Origin: Nitrososphaerota archaeon
GTDB lineage: Archaea > Thermoproteota > Nitrososphaeria > Nitrososphaerales > JAPUIC01
Assembly: GCA_027297425.1 (NCBI GenBank)
Contig: JAPUIC010000014.1
Span: 1-5,049 of the forward strand
DNA length: 5,049 nucleotides
Direction of reading: 5' to 3'
The translations under genes were made by a program, and so were the position numbers. Position 1 is the stretch's first letter. Every line of letters starts with the position of its first letter. Under the pieces are notes generated by a model. That model was not told the DNA's origin. It ran no database searches and saw only the letters and a program-made list of their open reading frames with translations. Of this stretch, positions 4,673 through 5,049 are shown one piece after another.

Positions 4673-4688
4673 GGAGAGACAACTCTCC
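4673..4688 (+). repeat. Small perfect hairpin between hflX and the tRNA
   Basis: GGAGAG-ACAA-CTCTCC forms a 6-bp stem with a four-base loop, 40 bases past the hflX stop. No T-run follows directly. It may mark the end of the hflX mRNA or protect it, but a terminator call is not supported. Confidence 0.35.
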
Positions 4689-4700
4689 CAACTGGTTAAA

Positions 4701-4709
4701 TTATTTAAG
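4701..4709 (+). promoter_or_regulatory. TATA box of the tRNA gene
   Basis: TTATTTAAG is centred about 27 bases before the first base of the mature tRNA, as usual for archaeal tRNA genes read by the single RNA polymerase. Confidence 0.65.
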
Positions 4710-4731
4710 CTGCCATCATCGACGCTAGATA

Positions 4732-4823
4732 GGGCCGTTCGTCTAGCCTGGTTAGGATATCGCCCTTACAGCAATATTGCGAGGAGACGGCGAGGGTCGG
4801 TGGTTCAAATCCGCCACGGCCCA
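4732..4823 (+). tRNA. tRNA-Val(UAC) with a 17-base intron
   Basis: The cloverleaf is complete. The acceptor stem GGGCCGT (4732-4738) pairs fully with ACGGCCC (4816-4822), with A73 at 4823 and no encoded CCA. The D arm starts GTCT and closes with GGAT (one G-T and one T-G pair). The anticodon stem TCGCC (4760-4764) pairs with GGCGA (4789-4793). The T arm GGTGG-TTCAAAT-CCGCC lies at 4799-4815. Between the anticodon stem strands there are 24 bases instead of 7. Removing 17 leaves the loop CTTACAC, with anticodon TAC at 4767-4769, for valine codons GTA and probably others by wobble. The loop with the extra bases is the classic archaeal intron position. Confidence 0.93.
4771..4787 (+). other. tRNA intron at canonical position 37/38
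   Basis: The 17 bases start with the palindrome GCAATATTGC, which can fold into a 3-4 bp hairpin, and end in GAGGAGA. Base A occurs on both sides, so cuts giving 4770-4786 or 4771-4787 yield the same mature tRNA. The bases ACA before the hairpin can act as one bulge, CTT pairs with AGG, and AGAC forms the other bulge. This is a relaxed bulge-helix-bulge site for the archaeal tRNA splicing endonuclease. Confidence 0.75.
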
Positions 4824-4875
4824 TTCAATCTATACTTCATAGCTTACCTGACGAGTCATTCGAGTAACGTAAACG

Positions 4876-4955
4876 CTTACCTGAGGGGTAGGTTAGACTT
4901 ACCTGAAGGGTTACGCTACTTACCTGAGGGGTAGGTTAGACTTACCTGAGGGGTA
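4876..4955 (+). repeat. Tandem array of 22-bp repeats (CTTACCTGAGGGGTA...)
   Basis: Four head-to-tail units start at 4876, 4898, 4919 and 4941. Units 1 and 3 are identical over 22 bp (CTTACCTGAGGGGTAG then GTTAGA); unit 2 is 21 bp and diverged; unit 4 keeps the first 15 bases. Single CTTACCTG cores also occur at 4843-4850 and 5039-5046, so the family continues past the window edge. Each full unit holds ACCT and AGGT arms that could pair. No unique spacers separate the units, so it is not a CRISPR. A role as a protein-binding iteron set or as a replication-slippage minisatellite cannot be told apart. Confidence 0.8.
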
Positions 4956-4961
4956 TTATTC

Positions 4962-5000
4962 CTGTACAAGCGTATATGAGCACGGTACAGAAATGTACAG
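4962..5000. repeat. Inverted repeat CTGTACA...TGTACAG with extra GTACAG
   Basis: CTGTACA (4962-4968) is the exact complement of TGTACAG (4994-5000), 25 bases apart; GTACAG also occurs at 4985-4990, ten bases (one helical turn) before its copy at 4995. This arrangement could be a binding site for a regulator of a gene outside the window. It follows the tandem repeat array. Confidence 0.4.
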
Positions 5001-5019
5001 AATTTACCCCATAAGTAAC

Positions 5020-5033
5020 GACCCAAGGGGGTC
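5020..5033. repeat. Small hairpin GACCC-AAGG-GGGTC
   Basis: A perfect 5-bp stem with a four-base loop lies just before the last CTTACCTG core. No function can be assigned. Confidence 0.25.
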
Positions 5034-5049
5034 ATAGGCTTACCTGTAG

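Noticed and set aside
4673..4688. Intrinsic terminator of hflX
   Set aside because: The hairpin is perfect but lacks a T-run; it is listed only as a small inverted repeat.
4876..4955. CRISPR array
   Set aside because: The units are contiguous at 21-22 bp without unique spacers, and no cas genes are seen.

Overview
The window looks archaeal, most likely from the Thaumarchaeota/Nitrososphaeria; the phylum is an inference. Archaeal signs seen directly are A/T-rich TATA boxes about 26 bases upstream of start codons with little or no leader (at 621-629, 2184-2191, 3544-3554 and, for the tRNA, 4701-4709), a tRNA-Val carrying a short intron in its anticodon loop, and a short HflX GTPase of the archaeal kind. 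Base composition is mosaic: the first 1.1 kb is visibly GC-richer than the glycosyltransferase gene and the intergenic DNA.

Layout. Positions 1-465 hold the C-terminal end of a 14-helix drug/proton antiporter (EmrB/QacA type). One base later, behind a strong Shine-Dalgarno sequence, comes a small ribbon-helix-helix-like gene broken by a single-base frameshift (467-621). A leaderless gene for a four-helix membrane protein follows (653-1093). The next 1.1 kb (1094-2224) has no full-length gene. It holds a truncated glycosyltransferase start, a possible 46-residue zinc-ribbon protein, a remnant ORF, terminator-like tracts, a perfect 10-bp inverted repeat and several dispersed repeats. An intact GT4-like glycosyltransferase fills 2225-3382, hflX fills 3575-4633, and an intron-containing tRNA-Val(UAC) lies at 4732-4823. 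The window ends in a 22-bp tandem repeat array.

The most interesting structure is a modular intergenic cassette around the glycosyltransferase genes. A 49-bp GC-rich block (Y) occurs at 1191-1239 and 3368-3416 (45/49 identical), with a partial copy at 2121-2148; the copy at 3368 contains the last codons and stop of the intact glycosyltransferase. A 20-bp palindrome (X, consensus TGYGAAAT-N4-ATTTCRCA) occurs at 1168-1187, 2055-2074 and 2155-2174, the last just upstream of the glycosyltransferase TATA box. A short start-codon context (Z, CTAGTTTT...GATGAAGA) is shared by the intact and the truncated glycosyltransferase. The order Y-X-Z-gene suggests tandem glycosyltransferase genes with homologous, co-regulated intergenic regions that have recombined or decayed.

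The genes do not form one pathway. The antiporter and the broken regulator look like one transcription unit. The membrane protein, glycosyltransferase, hflX and tRNA each have their own promoter. The glycosyltransferase cluster probably serves cell-surface or lipid glycosylation and looks like an accessory, recombining segment next to the housekeeping hflX/tRNA-Val segment.
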